From Onthophagus taurus (lineage: Eukaryota > Arthropoda > Insecta > Coleoptera > Scarabaeidae), in assembly GCF_036711975.1 (NCBI RefSeq), contig NC_091971.1, forward strand, positions 6,827,501-6,891,500: a stretch of 64,000 bases of DNA. Direction: 5' to 3'. The first letter of the stretch is position 1. Every line of letters starts with the position of its first letter. Below, piece by piece: positions 11,460-22,800 of this stretch. Under the pieces are notes generated by a model that made no database searches, was not told the origin of the DNA, and saw only the letters and a list, made by a program, of their open reading frames with translations. The position numbers and the translations under genes are program-made.

Positions 11460-14400
11460 ATGTCTAATTGGAACCAAGATTACTACGCGAACCAGAATTA
11501 CCCAGGGAACACATACCACAACCGTTTTTATAACAACACCCCAGAACAACCAAGCTACAACAATTCTTATTCTGCCGGAAATTACGTTCCACCAGCTCAA
11601 GCTATGAGCGCCCCGGGCGGTTCCCAAATCGACGTTTTACGATCCAATTTACATCCCACCGCTGCCGAATTCAAACCTAGACAATACCACAATCCAGATG
11701 GTGTACAGAGTGTTCAGAACACACAAAATGTTCAGAGTACTTCTGGGACTGTTAAGAAACCTCAAAAATATAGGAATAATAAAAAGAATTATTACAATAA
11801 CGGGTATAGGAGAGGAGGAGATGATGACTACGAAAATGGGGGATCTGAAAATAAAGGAGAAGCACAAAGCGTAGATGGTAGAGACGTTAAGGAGGAGAAT
11901 TTCAGTGGTCGAGATAGAAACGATAAATATTATAAAGGGTATCAAAATCGAAGTAATAATTGGTATGATAATAAGGGTGGTAGTGATAATAATAGGAGTG
12001 ATTATAAGAAAAAATGGGGTGGTAGGAATAATTATAATAATAGCAAATTTAATAAAAGAAATGATAATAGTTCAGAAGTTAATTGGAGGGAGAAAAAGGA
12101 TTTCAATAAAGACCCAAAAGAAAAGAGGGGACAAAAATATCAAAACGTACAATGTAAGTATTTTTTTGATTTTTTTTTTAATGTAGCATCATTTTTGACT
12201 TAAAATAGAGATTGCTTGTGGGCAAGGCGCTGGAGATGATATGATATTGACATAAATGTTGTACATCTTTCTGTCATGTTTTGATATGCAACAAATGTAT
12301 ACCTTTACATATTTGTCTGATAACTATATCAATAAAGCTTTCTGTTTTAGCATCACTTGTGCTACTTCTACTATAAGACGTTTCTTTTAATCCTTTTAGG
12401 GCCAAGCTGGATTTTGTAGCTGTTGAGTTGCAGTAACTTTTTATTAAAACATTATTTGTTTTGTTCTCTTGTTGAAAACTGGATTTTTCCCCAAAGCAAT
12501 TTAACTCTGATTGTCACAAAGCAGTGTTGGACAGTCCTTACAATCAACAAAGTCATCAAATAACTTTCTAAGCCATATTATATTCTTTATTGCTTCACTC
12601 CGCCGCCGTTGATGAAAGCGCTACCAATCTTTGTTGTCCACTGGACCATAGTACAGCTCCTCTAGCATCTAGACTAACTAACCCTGTAGTTGATTTTGCT
12701 GGCTCCCAATCGCCTCCATGATCAGCATCACTGTAAGTGACAAAGACTCCTTCATCACTTTATATAAAATACCAAAGATCTTTTTAGATATTGAATTATC
12801 CTCTTTACTCGCTGCCAGTCAGGTAGACTTGGTTTTGAGACCGCTTGTGCTGCTACTCTAACTGCAAATGCTATGTCAGGACTAGTAGCAACTGCCAAAT
12901 ACATTAGACAAACCACAGCTTCACGATATGGAGTACTTCCAGTTATGTCTACGCTTTTTTCATGTTTTTCAAAAGCCATACTGGGTATTGCGATCGGCTT
13001 GGCAATTCCTAGTCCAAATTTTTTAATCACTTTTCTGGTATAAGCGCCTGGCTAATAAAAATTCCTTCATCTATGTACTATACTCGAATACCTAGAAAAA
13101 AGTTCAAAGGTTTTTCCATGGTTTTGACCTGACTGCAAATCAAAAACAAGTTTATTTATTCCATTAACATCATTTCCGGCAACTAGTCCGTCATCTATGT
13201 GGATGGCTAGAAATAGTTTCTTATCGCGGCGAACGTGCACGAACAAGCACGGATCGGCACTACTTTCGCGAAAACCGTGCGCGAACAGAAATTCTTTAAA
13301 GCAACTTTTCCAACAGCATGGAGCTTGTTTCAGCCCATATAGCGATTTTCTGAAACGACACACACGATTACTACCGTCTCTGGTACTTTACGTGTACCAC
13401 GACGTCGAATAAACGAGTCGTACGAAACAGCATGTTCATGGATTCTTCTCAAACTTTCCAGTTCTTAATTCGAAGAAGTTCATTGACACACGACAACGTT
13501 GTGTTAGTGTTTCTTACCGTAAACACTTGTGTTTTTAACCGATTTTGCACACTCTGGCTCCATAACCTGTTGAGTTGTTGTAATGGTTTCATTTTCAATT
13601 TCAGCAAATCAACGTGAACGTCTCCAAGATCAATTAGAACGTAATCAATTAGAATGTATGGTCTGTTGCGAACGCTTACGAAATACAGATCCCGTTTGGT
13701 CCTGCAAACAATGTTACAACGTCCTCCACTTAAAATGTATAAAACAATGGGCGAACACCTCCAAACTAGAATCTGGTTGGAGATGCCCCGCTTGTCAAAA
13801 CATATATCCAACGATTCCCGAAGAATATTACTGTTACTGCGAAAAAATACTTAACCCAAAATACGAACCAGGAATGACGCCTCACAGTTGCGGGGAAATT
13901 TGTCAAAGAAAAGGTCGTTTTTGCGAGCACGCTTGTACGTTATTGTGTCATCCGGGACCTTGCCCCGAATGCACCGTTTCCGTTGCAAAACCGTGCGGGT
14001 GTGGACGTACAAAAGCGACGGTTGCGTGTAACGCTGATACTCCCGTTACTTGTCAAAGTAAATGTGAGAAATTATTAAACTGTGGACTGCATAAATGCGA
14101 GAAAAATTGTCACGCGGGCGATTGCTCCCCTTGTACCAAGTATGTAAAACAAGAATGTTACTGCGGAAAAGTGGGAAGAACCGTAATTTGTACCGAAGAA
14201 GTTAAAAATGTCGATAAATACGAATGCGACGATGTTTGTGGGAAAATGTTAGCGTGTGGGAATCATAAATGTATGTTGATTTGTCATTCGGGAAGTTGCC
14301 CACCGTGCGAAACAAGTCCAGATGTGGTTACAACTTGTTATTGCGGACAAACAAAATTGGCGGTCGTCCGAGAATCATGCTTCGATCCCATTCCATCGTG

Positions 14401-17400
14401 CGAAAAGATTTGCAATAAAATTTTGAAGTGTGGCCAACCTTCACAACCGCATCGTTGCCAAGAAAAGTGTCACAAAGGTGAATGCCCAGATTGTTCTCTA
14501 ACTACAATGGTTCGATGTAGATGTGGTTATATGGATAAGGAAATTGCTTGTTCTGAGTTAACTACTAAAGCTGATGATGCTAGATGCCAAAAGAAATGCA
14601 CAAAAGTAATATTAATTAATTTAATAAACGTTTTACTTAAAAAAAATTTTTTTATAGATGCGTCTTTGTTGTAAACACAAATGCAACCAATTTTGTTGTA
14701 TAGAAATTGAACATCGCTGCTCGTTAATTTGTAATCGAGCTTTATCTTGCGGAATCCACCGCTGCGAACAAGAGTGTCATCGTGGTCGTTGCTTGCCGTG
14801 TCCCCGGATGAGTTTTGAAGAGCTCTTTTGCGAATGCGGTGCCTGCGTTACTTACCCCCCGATAGCTTGTGGTACTCGCCCCCCAGATTGTAACCAACCA
14901 TGTTCGAGGCGAAGAGAATGTGGACATGATCCCGGTCATAAATGCCATATTGGCCCATGCCCCCCATGTACTGTTTTATGTAAACGATGGTGTCATGGTA
15001 AACATGAACAGAGATCAACGATATTGTGTTATCAAGATGAATTTAGTTGTGGATTACCGTGTGGTAAGATTATATTAATTTAAATAATTTTTTTGTAATT
15101 CGCGACGGTAATGAAAGCTATTACAATACTTAAACGGATGCTGTAATGAGTCTCCTTATAGGATCCGATGCTGTAATGAGATTTTAGTAACATTTTATGG
15201 AAGCAATTTAAGTTGGTGATATTGGGTCATTAATTTTTCTAGTTGTCAAAGTGACAATTTGAATTGGAATTTATACCTTGTAAAATTGAAAATTATTAAT
15301 AAATTTAGGAAGTAAGTTTTGTTCAATGCAAAATACATTTAAATTTGCGAAAATCAATTAATTCGTGAACGAAGCGCTATCGTCTTTGGTTTTTCCCCTA
15401 GCGGCCAAAATTGAAAATATCGTAAAACCAACAAGTGCAATTATCTTGGTTATTATTATAGGTGGAGTATTATAACTAAGACATTATATGGACACTTTTT
15501 TACAGAGAATATCATGACGTAGTCAAAAAAATTTTTTCGGTTTTAGATATTGAGATATCATGACAATTTCCGTTTTTTTAAATGGAAACAACCACTGATT
15601 ATTCGCTTATTACATTCGTTATTTTTTTCTGATTACAAAAATATAGGGTTTGACAGGTCTATTTCTTATTGTTTTAGAATAAAGCAAAAATAAACTTTTT
15701 TTTTAGTGTCATCAAAAAAACTAAATTTACAGTTTCCTGTAAATTATAACTAAAAATTAAAAAAACATATTTCTGATATTTGAAACAAATACATTTGTTG
15801 AACTATTTAATTTATATTTGTTTTACACAAAAGTTGGAATAGATTGCATTATTTCACATTTTTTATTAATATTTAATATTATTATTAAATTACTTAATAA
15901 ATTGATAGATGGCGCTCATATATTTTTTTTTGTAATTCAAATAAACAACATTTGTTTGTATTCAAAAATTTTCTGAAGTGTCAAATTAAAAATCCTGTTT
16001 TTTAAGATGGATAACGAAAATTACGAAAGGTTTAACATATTAGAAAATAAAGTAAATTTTATATAAATTTTTAGTAGAATAATTTTTAGTTATAATACCG
16101 TAATTTACAGGAAACTGTAATTTCTTTGACGACACTAAAAAAAGTTTATTTTTAAGTTTAGTTTACTTTATTCTAAAACAATAAGAAATAGACCTATAGT
16201 CGAGCCGTCGAATTTGTGCAGTGATAAATCACCGTGACAGATAGGTAAATTTCTCACATCGTCGGTCGCCCTGTCCAGATTCGTCAAAGTAAGTGACCAC
16301 ACCCCTTCTGGGGGTGCGCACTGAGCGCGTTACTGGAGACAAAAAATAATAAAAGCCGCTGACGCACTGTGAACGGTATTCATAACTTCTTATCTGACTG
16401 TAAAGGAAGGTTTATTCTCGTATAGTGTAGCTGCGCCTTAAAGACTCTGGTGGGAGTAGGCGGTTACATAACGAAGGAACCGACTACCCCTTTTTTGTAA
16501 GTACCTGTCACGGTGATTTACCACTGCACAAATTCGACGGCTCGACTATATATAACCCTATATTTTTGTAATCAGAAAAAAATAACGAATTTAATAAGCG
16601 AATAATCAGTGGTTGTTTCCGTTTAAAAAAACGAAAATTGTCATATTTCAATATCTAAAAAATTTGTTTGACTACGTCATCAAATTGTCTGTAAAAAAAT
16701 GTCCATATAAAGTCCTCATACCTAATACTTCACTTATAATAAGTTATAACAATAACCAAGATAATTGCACTTGCTGGTTTTGCTATGTTTTTAGTCTATT
16801 TGGACATCGAATTTGAACCACCCTATACATGAAAAATTTTTTTCATACATTTTGTGTTTTGACATTTCTATTTTCAAGTGACACGGTGTTACCAACTGCT
16901 ACATACCTATTTCCCTACATTGTCAAAATTTATTTTATTTTTGTTAAAAAAAGGATAAAAACGCGAATTACAAAAAATGGCATAAAAACACGTTTCATAA
17001 GACTTAAAGCACTCATTCATTAAAAAACTCGTGGCATCTCCACTCCTTTTTAAACTTGAATTCGTGCAAGTGTGTCTTACGAAACTAGTTTCTTAATATA
17101 CTATTTTCTAATTTAATATTTTAGGAAAAGATTTACCATGTGGTCAACACAAATGCATCCAACCTTGCCACACTAATTCTTGTCCATTACCTTGTACCCA
17201 ACCGTGTACAAAACCAAGAGTCGGATGCGACCATCCTTGTGCAGCTCCATGTCACAAAGATGCTCCTTGCCCCGACACTCCATGCAAACAAATAGTAAAA
17301 GTTACTTGTGAATGTGGGTTGCGTTCGAGTACTCGAGTTTGTATGGATTTGGCCGGGGAATATCAATCGATTACAATGAAACAACTCGCCTCTAAAATGG

Positions 17401-18092
17401 CCGATATCCAAAAGGGGCAAACGGTTGATTTAAGTGATATAGTCGGGGGGCAAAAGAAAAATGTTACACCAAAAACGTAATAAAAAAAATGCCTAAAATA
17501 ATATTTATTTTAATTTTAAATTGTTTTTTGTTCTAGTTTGGAATGTACTGAAGAATGTCGCGTAGTCGAACGTAATCGTCGTTTAGCAATAGGTTTACAA
17601 ATTCGTAATCCCGATCTTTCCGCAAAATTAACCCCGAGATATTCCGATTTTATGAGAACATGGGCGAAAAAAGATCCAAGATTCTGTCAGCACATTCATG
17701 ATAAACTATCTGAATTGGTTCAATTAGCTAAACAAAGCAAACAAAAAAGTCGATCGCATTCATTTGAAACGATGAATCGTGATAAACGGGCGTTTGTTCA
17801 CGAATATTGCGAACACTTTGGGTGCGAAAGTGCCGCTTATGACGCCGAACCAAATCGAAACGTTGTTGCAACAGCTTTTCGTGATAAATCCTGGTTGCCG
17901 AGTGTGAGCATTTTGGAGCTTTTGCAAAGAGAAAATGGACAAAGAAAAGTTCCTGGGCCTATTTTGAGGAGTACAGTTGCGCCGAAAAAGGAACTGGTTT
18001 CTTTGAGGGTTAATAATACTCGTTCTGGTGGAAGTGTTAATTTACAGTCTGGATCAGCTGGGGAAATAGTTGATTGTTATGATGAATATTAG
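11460..18092 (+). CDS. stc: shuttle craft / NFX1-type zinc-finger protein (1002 aa)
   Basis: Ortholog of Drosophila shuttle craft and human NFX1, nuclear/cytoplasmic regulators with RING, NF-X1 zinc-finger and R3H domains. Exons: 11460-12153, 13605-14605, 14658-15063, 17125-17476 and 17537-18092, 1002 residues. Order seen: a low-complexity Asn/Tyr/Gly N-terminus with a PAM2-like motif (SNLHPTAAEFKP, residues about 61-72), which in NFX1 binds poly(A)-binding protein; a RING/PHD finger (CMVCCERL...CKQCYNVLHLKCI...CPACQ); a run of NF-X1 fingers (C-x-C-G-x-H-x-C-x-x-x-C-H type: CGLHKCEKNCH, CGNHKCMLICH, CGIHRCEQECH, CGQHKCIQPCH); and an R3H domain near the C-terminus (FVHEYCEHFGCES...NRNVVATAF). 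Introns 1 and 3 are expanded by transposable elements. It is convergent with the aldo-keto reductase, only 179 bases apart. Confidence 0.96.
12590..13430 (-). pseudogene. Ty1/copia retrotransposon relic (RT and RNase H)
   Basis: On the minus strand, about 13067-13400 encodes a copia reverse-transcriptase segment (KSLYGLKQAP, ADPCLFV, LFLAIHIDDGLVAG). About 12755-13030 encodes the following part (GSTPYREAVVCLMYLAVATSPDIAFAV), and 12600-12740 an RNase H segment (YSDADHGGDW, LVALSSTAAE). Frameshifts and missing parts separate them and no LTRs were recognised. It sits antisense in intron 1 of stc, so it should be spliced out of stc transcripts. Confidence 0.85.
15400..16810. mobile_element. large inverted-repeat element in stc intron 3, with a second element nested in one arm
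   Basis: A long left arm (about 15400-15757) is mirrored by a right arm (about 16066-16810). Shared blocks include AAGTGCAATTATCTTGGTTA, ATATAGGGTT near ATTACAAAAAT, and ACAGTTTCCTGTAAATTATA. The right arm is interrupted at 16199-16546 by a separate element. The central 300 bases contain no convincing transposase. A partial copy of the inner arm (ACAGTTCCCTGTAATTTATA) occurs at about 35445-35475 in an eIF4E intron, so the family is dispersed. Arms this long suggest a foldback or MITE class. Confidence 0.75.
16199..16546. mobile_element. 348-base MITE with 42-base terminal inverted repeats and TATA target duplication
   Basis: The left end starts GTCGAGCCGTCGAATTTG and continues through a CACCGTGACAG block; the right end is its reverse complement over about 42 bases with one visible mismatch. 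TATA flanks both sides (16195-16198 and 16547-16550). It splits the right arm of the larger element, whose uninterrupted left arm shows the empty site. The interior is non-coding and GC-richer than the surroundings. Confidence 0.85.
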
Positions 18093-18271
18093 TATTTTGA
18101 ATAAGATTTAATTTTTTTCTGTATTTGGTAATTCTGAATTTTATGCTATTATTGATTAATATTACATGGATTAATTTTTGATAAGTTGTTTAAATTTCGT
18201 GTTTATAAGGCAATTTTTAGAATTAAACAAACTGTTTTTCTCCAAGAGAGTTAATTACGTTTTATTGAATA

Positions 18272-19521
18272 CTAATCGTATTTTAATGTTGAGTTTTTAA
18301 ATTTTTCCAATTCAACACCTTCCCAATGTTTCACTTTTAGATCAACAAATCCTTTTTTGACCTCTTCTAAAATTTCTTTCTCTTTTTGGGTGATCCCATT
18401 GAATAAAACATCCAAATTTGAATCTAACTGACCCAAAGTCTTCATCCCAACCAAATTTGTGTCAATATCAGGATCGTTATAAATATAATAAGTAGCCAAT
18501 CTCGCTAAATCAGTTCCATTTTCGATACATAAATCTCTAGCTTTTTTACAAGCCGTTTTAATCTCATCTTGGGCTGGATGCCAAGGTTGGGGACCTGAAT
18601 TAGATAATAACCCCATATTAAGACCGGATGCGTTAACAATCCCCATTTTTTTTTCCTAAAAATAAAAAATTAATTAGTTAGAATTAATTAATGATTTGAA
18701 TTACCTTAAAAAATGGTATAAAATCCTTTAAAGTATCATCAACTAAATTAAACCGACAATAACTCAAAACCATATCAATTTTAATTGGTGATTTTTCAAC
18801 AATTTCTTTTAAAGCACTAACTGGGTATCCTGTAACTCCAATATACTTGACAATACCCTTTTTTCGAGCTTCATCAAGTACAGGTAAAGTGTTTTCGATT
18901 AAATATTCAATTGATGGAGCAAATTCAATGTCGTGAATCTACAAAGTTATTTATTTATAATTTGTTAATTATTTTTGAAGGTCAAATAACTTGGATAACA
19001 TCGATGTAATCAACACCTAAAGTTTTTAAGTTATTCTCCAAACACCAACGAGTTTTTTCAGATGAGAAATCAAACATTTCCTTAGGATCTTGCTCATATC
19101 TACCTACTTTCGTTGCTAAATAATATGATGAACGAGGAACATCTTTTAAACACTAATAAATTAAATTTAAAGAAAATGGTTTAATTTGAAAATCATTTTA
19201 ATTACTCTTCCTAAAACTTCTTGTGAGGTGTTTTGTCCATACCAATAAGCTGTATCCAAGTAGTTTATGCCTGATTTTAAACTTTTTATTAATGTTGCTT
19301 TACAATTATCTTCTGAGTAATCTCTAAAAAATTAAATTCATTCTTTTATTTATCGCTTTTATTTAAATACAGGGTATTTACCCATAAATAGATGAAAATT
19401 CTGCACACCCTAAAGAAAGTTTGGATACTTGCATACCGGTATCACCAAAAATAGAATATTTCATCTTTTTTACGACGTTTTCGTCGTGAAAGTTAGATAC
19501 AAAAGTACTTGGCAAAGACAT
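18272..19521 (-). CDS. aldo-keto reductase, L-galactose dehydrogenase-like (345 aa)
   Basis: NAD(P)H-dependent aldo-keto reductase of the group annotated in insects as L-galactose dehydrogenase-like; the physiological substrate is not deducible. Exons: 19382-19521, 19206-19323, 18991-19152, 18705-18938 and 18272-18655, 345 residues. Visible TIM-barrel motifs: GMQVSKLSLGCAEF at the start, SGINYLDTAYWYGQ with the catalytic Asp and Tyr, YYLATKVGRY with the catalytic Lys, VIQIHDIEF with the catalytic His, and KGIVKYIGVTGYPVSALKE. A cofactor-side region follows (SGLNMGLLSNSGPQPWHPA). The catalytic tetrad is complete, so it should be active. It is divergent from Rrp5 (357 bases) and convergent with stc. 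Confidence 0.93.
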
Positions 19522-19878
19522 TTTTAACAATAATATGGAAAATGTGTAAAAATTGATATAAAACTTATTTATCTATGTCTGAAGGTCACCAAAATTTTTT
19601 GAGGTTCGATTCACTCAATGTTAAAAATACATAATTAAACAATCAAATCTTTATAGCATTTATTATTTATTAAAAACATACATAAACGATTTAATCCATT
19701 TATTTTTTTGCTTCATAAACTTTAAATGTCTTGAAATATTCTTAATCGAACATAACTTTTATAATAAAATAACGCATGCGCCCTCTATCAAAACACGTGC
19801 TTGACGTTTTTATCGAATTCTACATAACCTCAATACTTGTTTTCTAGCTTATTTTTTAAGAATAACTGTTTTTGAAAA
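19522..19878. promoter_or_regulatory. short divergent promoter between the aldo-keto reductase and Rrp5
   Basis: 357 bases between two divergent ATG codons (19521 minus, 19879 plus). It must contain both transcription starts unless non-coding exons lie elsewhere. I see no strong motif. Confidence 0.45.
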
Positions 19879-22800
19879 ATGCCCGAAATTGAAGAAGCAA
19901 ATTTTCCTCGCGGCGGTTCTACCATTAAGAAAAAGCGCGATGATGAAAGACCCAAACAAAAAAATGTAAGATATTTTAAATAATTAAAGAGAAAAATTTA
20001 AACCTAACCTAATTTCATTTAGTTATTCAGCGTTAATGAGCACCAAAAGAAGAAAAAAATAATTAAATCAATTCAATCAAAAAAAGATAGTACTGATTTA
20101 CATTTAAACTCGGTTGATTTATTAGCGTACAACAAAATCCAACCTTCGATGATAATTTTAGGCTGTGTTAAAGAAGTTTTGGGTGTTACCGTTAAAGTTC
20201 AGTTACCTGGTACCTTATATGCGGATGTTCAAGTTAATTCTATATCAGATAAATTAACAAAGGAGTTAATTAAAAATGAAGAGTTTTATAATGTGAGTTA
20301 TTTTATTTATTTTTTATTTTATTTAATTTTTTTTTTTATCGACGGGAAATCACTTAAGTAAGTCATTACAAATAAAAAAAAAGTGCGGAAAAGTGTAAAA
20401 CTTACTGAAAAATTACTTTAAAGTTTCGACGTGACGTCATTTTTTGTGACGTCATCAACCATGCTAACCATATGCAACCAAGTATGCAAGCATGTATTGC
20501 AATATGAATACTGTGATATTGGTTGCATACTTACAATGATGACGTCGGGTCGGATTCTTTAATTTTTCCCTACTTTATATTAATACATTTTTTTAGTCAT
20601 TTAATCTAAAAGATTTATTTGAAATCGGTGATTGCATCCCCGTTCAAATCCTTGAAAACAAAGAAACGAATCAAGGAAATAAACGACTCATCGCTACCAC
20701 AAACCCAATGAATATAAACCATCAAAGTAATTGCAATTCGTTTCGTAAAGGAATGTTAGTTTGGGGGGCAATTTTAGAAAAAGCAGATCATGTTTATTCG
20801 ATTGATTTAGGAGTACAAAATGTGCGTTGTATATTGAATATAAAAGATTGCGATGAAAATGATGAATATAGTAAGTTAAAACGGACATAAATTTTTATTT
20901 TTATTATAATTATTATTTATTTTAGTTGAGGGGCAACCTCTTTGGGTTTTAATCAAAAATATAGAATCCTCAAACAATATAACGACAATTATGGTGACGA
21001 CATCAAAAGATGTTTTAAACGATTATGACTCCCCAATTTGTAACTTAGATATTTTATGCCCTGGAAGTTGTGTGGACGTAAAACGCACGAAAATATTAAA
21101 AAACGGAATTGAAGTAACCTTTTTCGATGGTTTAATTGGTTACATAAACAAGATTTATTTAGATTCAACGAAAAATGATTTAAATTTTAAAGCGTACGTT
21201 TTATACAAAAATCCGATAACTAAATTTACTTATTTTACAACAACACCACCTCATTTAAAACTTCCCCCACCGAATTATCCCATTGGGACCGTTTCAAAAT
21301 CAACGATAATCGATGATTTTGCTAAAGGCGTTTTGGTTGAGTTTAAAAATGGAGATCGAGGATTTATCACGTTTAAACGTTTAATTAAATCGTTAAAAGT
21401 GAAAGATAACGCTGATATTCAAAGTTTAATCACAGAGAAATATCCTAAAGGAAGAAAGGTGGAGTGCCGCATCATGGATTATTCATACATTGATAAAATG
21501 TATATTTGTACCTTTGAAACTGACATAATCAAAGAAAAGTATTTTTCAAAAACTGATTTTAAACCTGGGGAGATTGTCAGTGGAAAAATAATTTATATAA
21601 ACCGAAGCGGGGTCGTAGTTAAAGTTGGAATGGTGGAATGTTTCGTTACAAACGAACAACTCACGAATGTCTTATATAGCGAAAACGTTAAATTAAAATT
21701 TAAAGTTGGTAAAAATGTTAAAGGTAGAGTGTTATCTGTGGATCCAACCTCGGTTAAGTTAACGTTAAAACCCGCTTTGTTGGAGGAGCACGAATGTTTG
21801 TGTTCGTATAAAGATGCTAAATTAAATAAAAGTTATTTAGGGGTTGTTGTTTTTATTAAACAACACATGGTGATTGTCAAGTTTTATAACGAGGTTAAAG
21901 GAATTGTTTTGGATAAGGAGAAAAAGATGGATTTTAAAAGATTTTTTTATCAAGGAGAAGTTGTAAGTTTATAAATTATTTATTATATAAATATTAATTA
22001 TTTAATTAAGATTACAGTGAGCGTGGTTCATAAGAAAAACGAAAATCTTTTATTATCAATTGGAGAGAGTGATAAAAAAGAAAATATTCCTTTAGATAAT
22101 GTTATTGGAAAAAATTTTGATGGAAAAATTACAAAAATAACCAACACCGGCGTTTTTATCACAACAACAAAAAATAATTTGCAAGGATTTATCCCCCTTA
22201 ATTATTTAAATCCAGATTTAAAACTCTCAAAAATAATTATCGGTAAAAAATTAAATATTCCATAAAAATTTCCGACTTTAATAATTTTCTTTTAAGATAA
22301 TCTTAAATTGGACCAAAAACTTTCCGGATTAATTTGTTTAAAATCTTCGTCATCAACAGATTGTTTATTTACGTTAAAGCAAAACTTAAAAATTCCAACA
22401 AAAAAATCGTTAAAAGCAGGTGTTATTTTACATGGTTTTGTGGATAAGTTTGATGGGAATTATTTAATTGTCGATATTTTCACAAAGAACGGAGTTGTGA
22501 AAGTAAATGTTGCTAAAAATAGCTTTTTTGATGATGAATCTTTATTGGATCAAGTTAGATTTGAGTTTGGACAACAACTTTTAGTTAAATTAATTTCTAA
22601 AGTTAATAAAAATGAATTTAATGGAACCATACAATTTTCAGAAGTTTTTGGCGGATTAACAGTAAGTTTTATAATTAATAATAATTTATTGTTTCCCATA
22701 AGGTTTGATAATGCTTATCTCTTTAACCAGTCTCTCCCTGTTACCTTATGTCTCCCTTTGCCCTCTCCCCCAGCACTTGCCTCCAATCCATCTCCTCTTC

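Noticed and set aside
13583-13811. Alternative start of stc exon 2 and a minus-strand frame over the same region
   Set aside because: The exon begins at an acceptor at 13604 and joins exon 1 in phase; the apparent Met codon upstream is intronic and the antisense frame is a shadow.
22010-22020. Acceptor ATTACAG at 22017 for Rrp5 exon 5
   Set aside because: It would place a stop codon immediately after the junction; the AAG acceptor at 22010 keeps phase and restores the conserved T-V-S-V-V segment.
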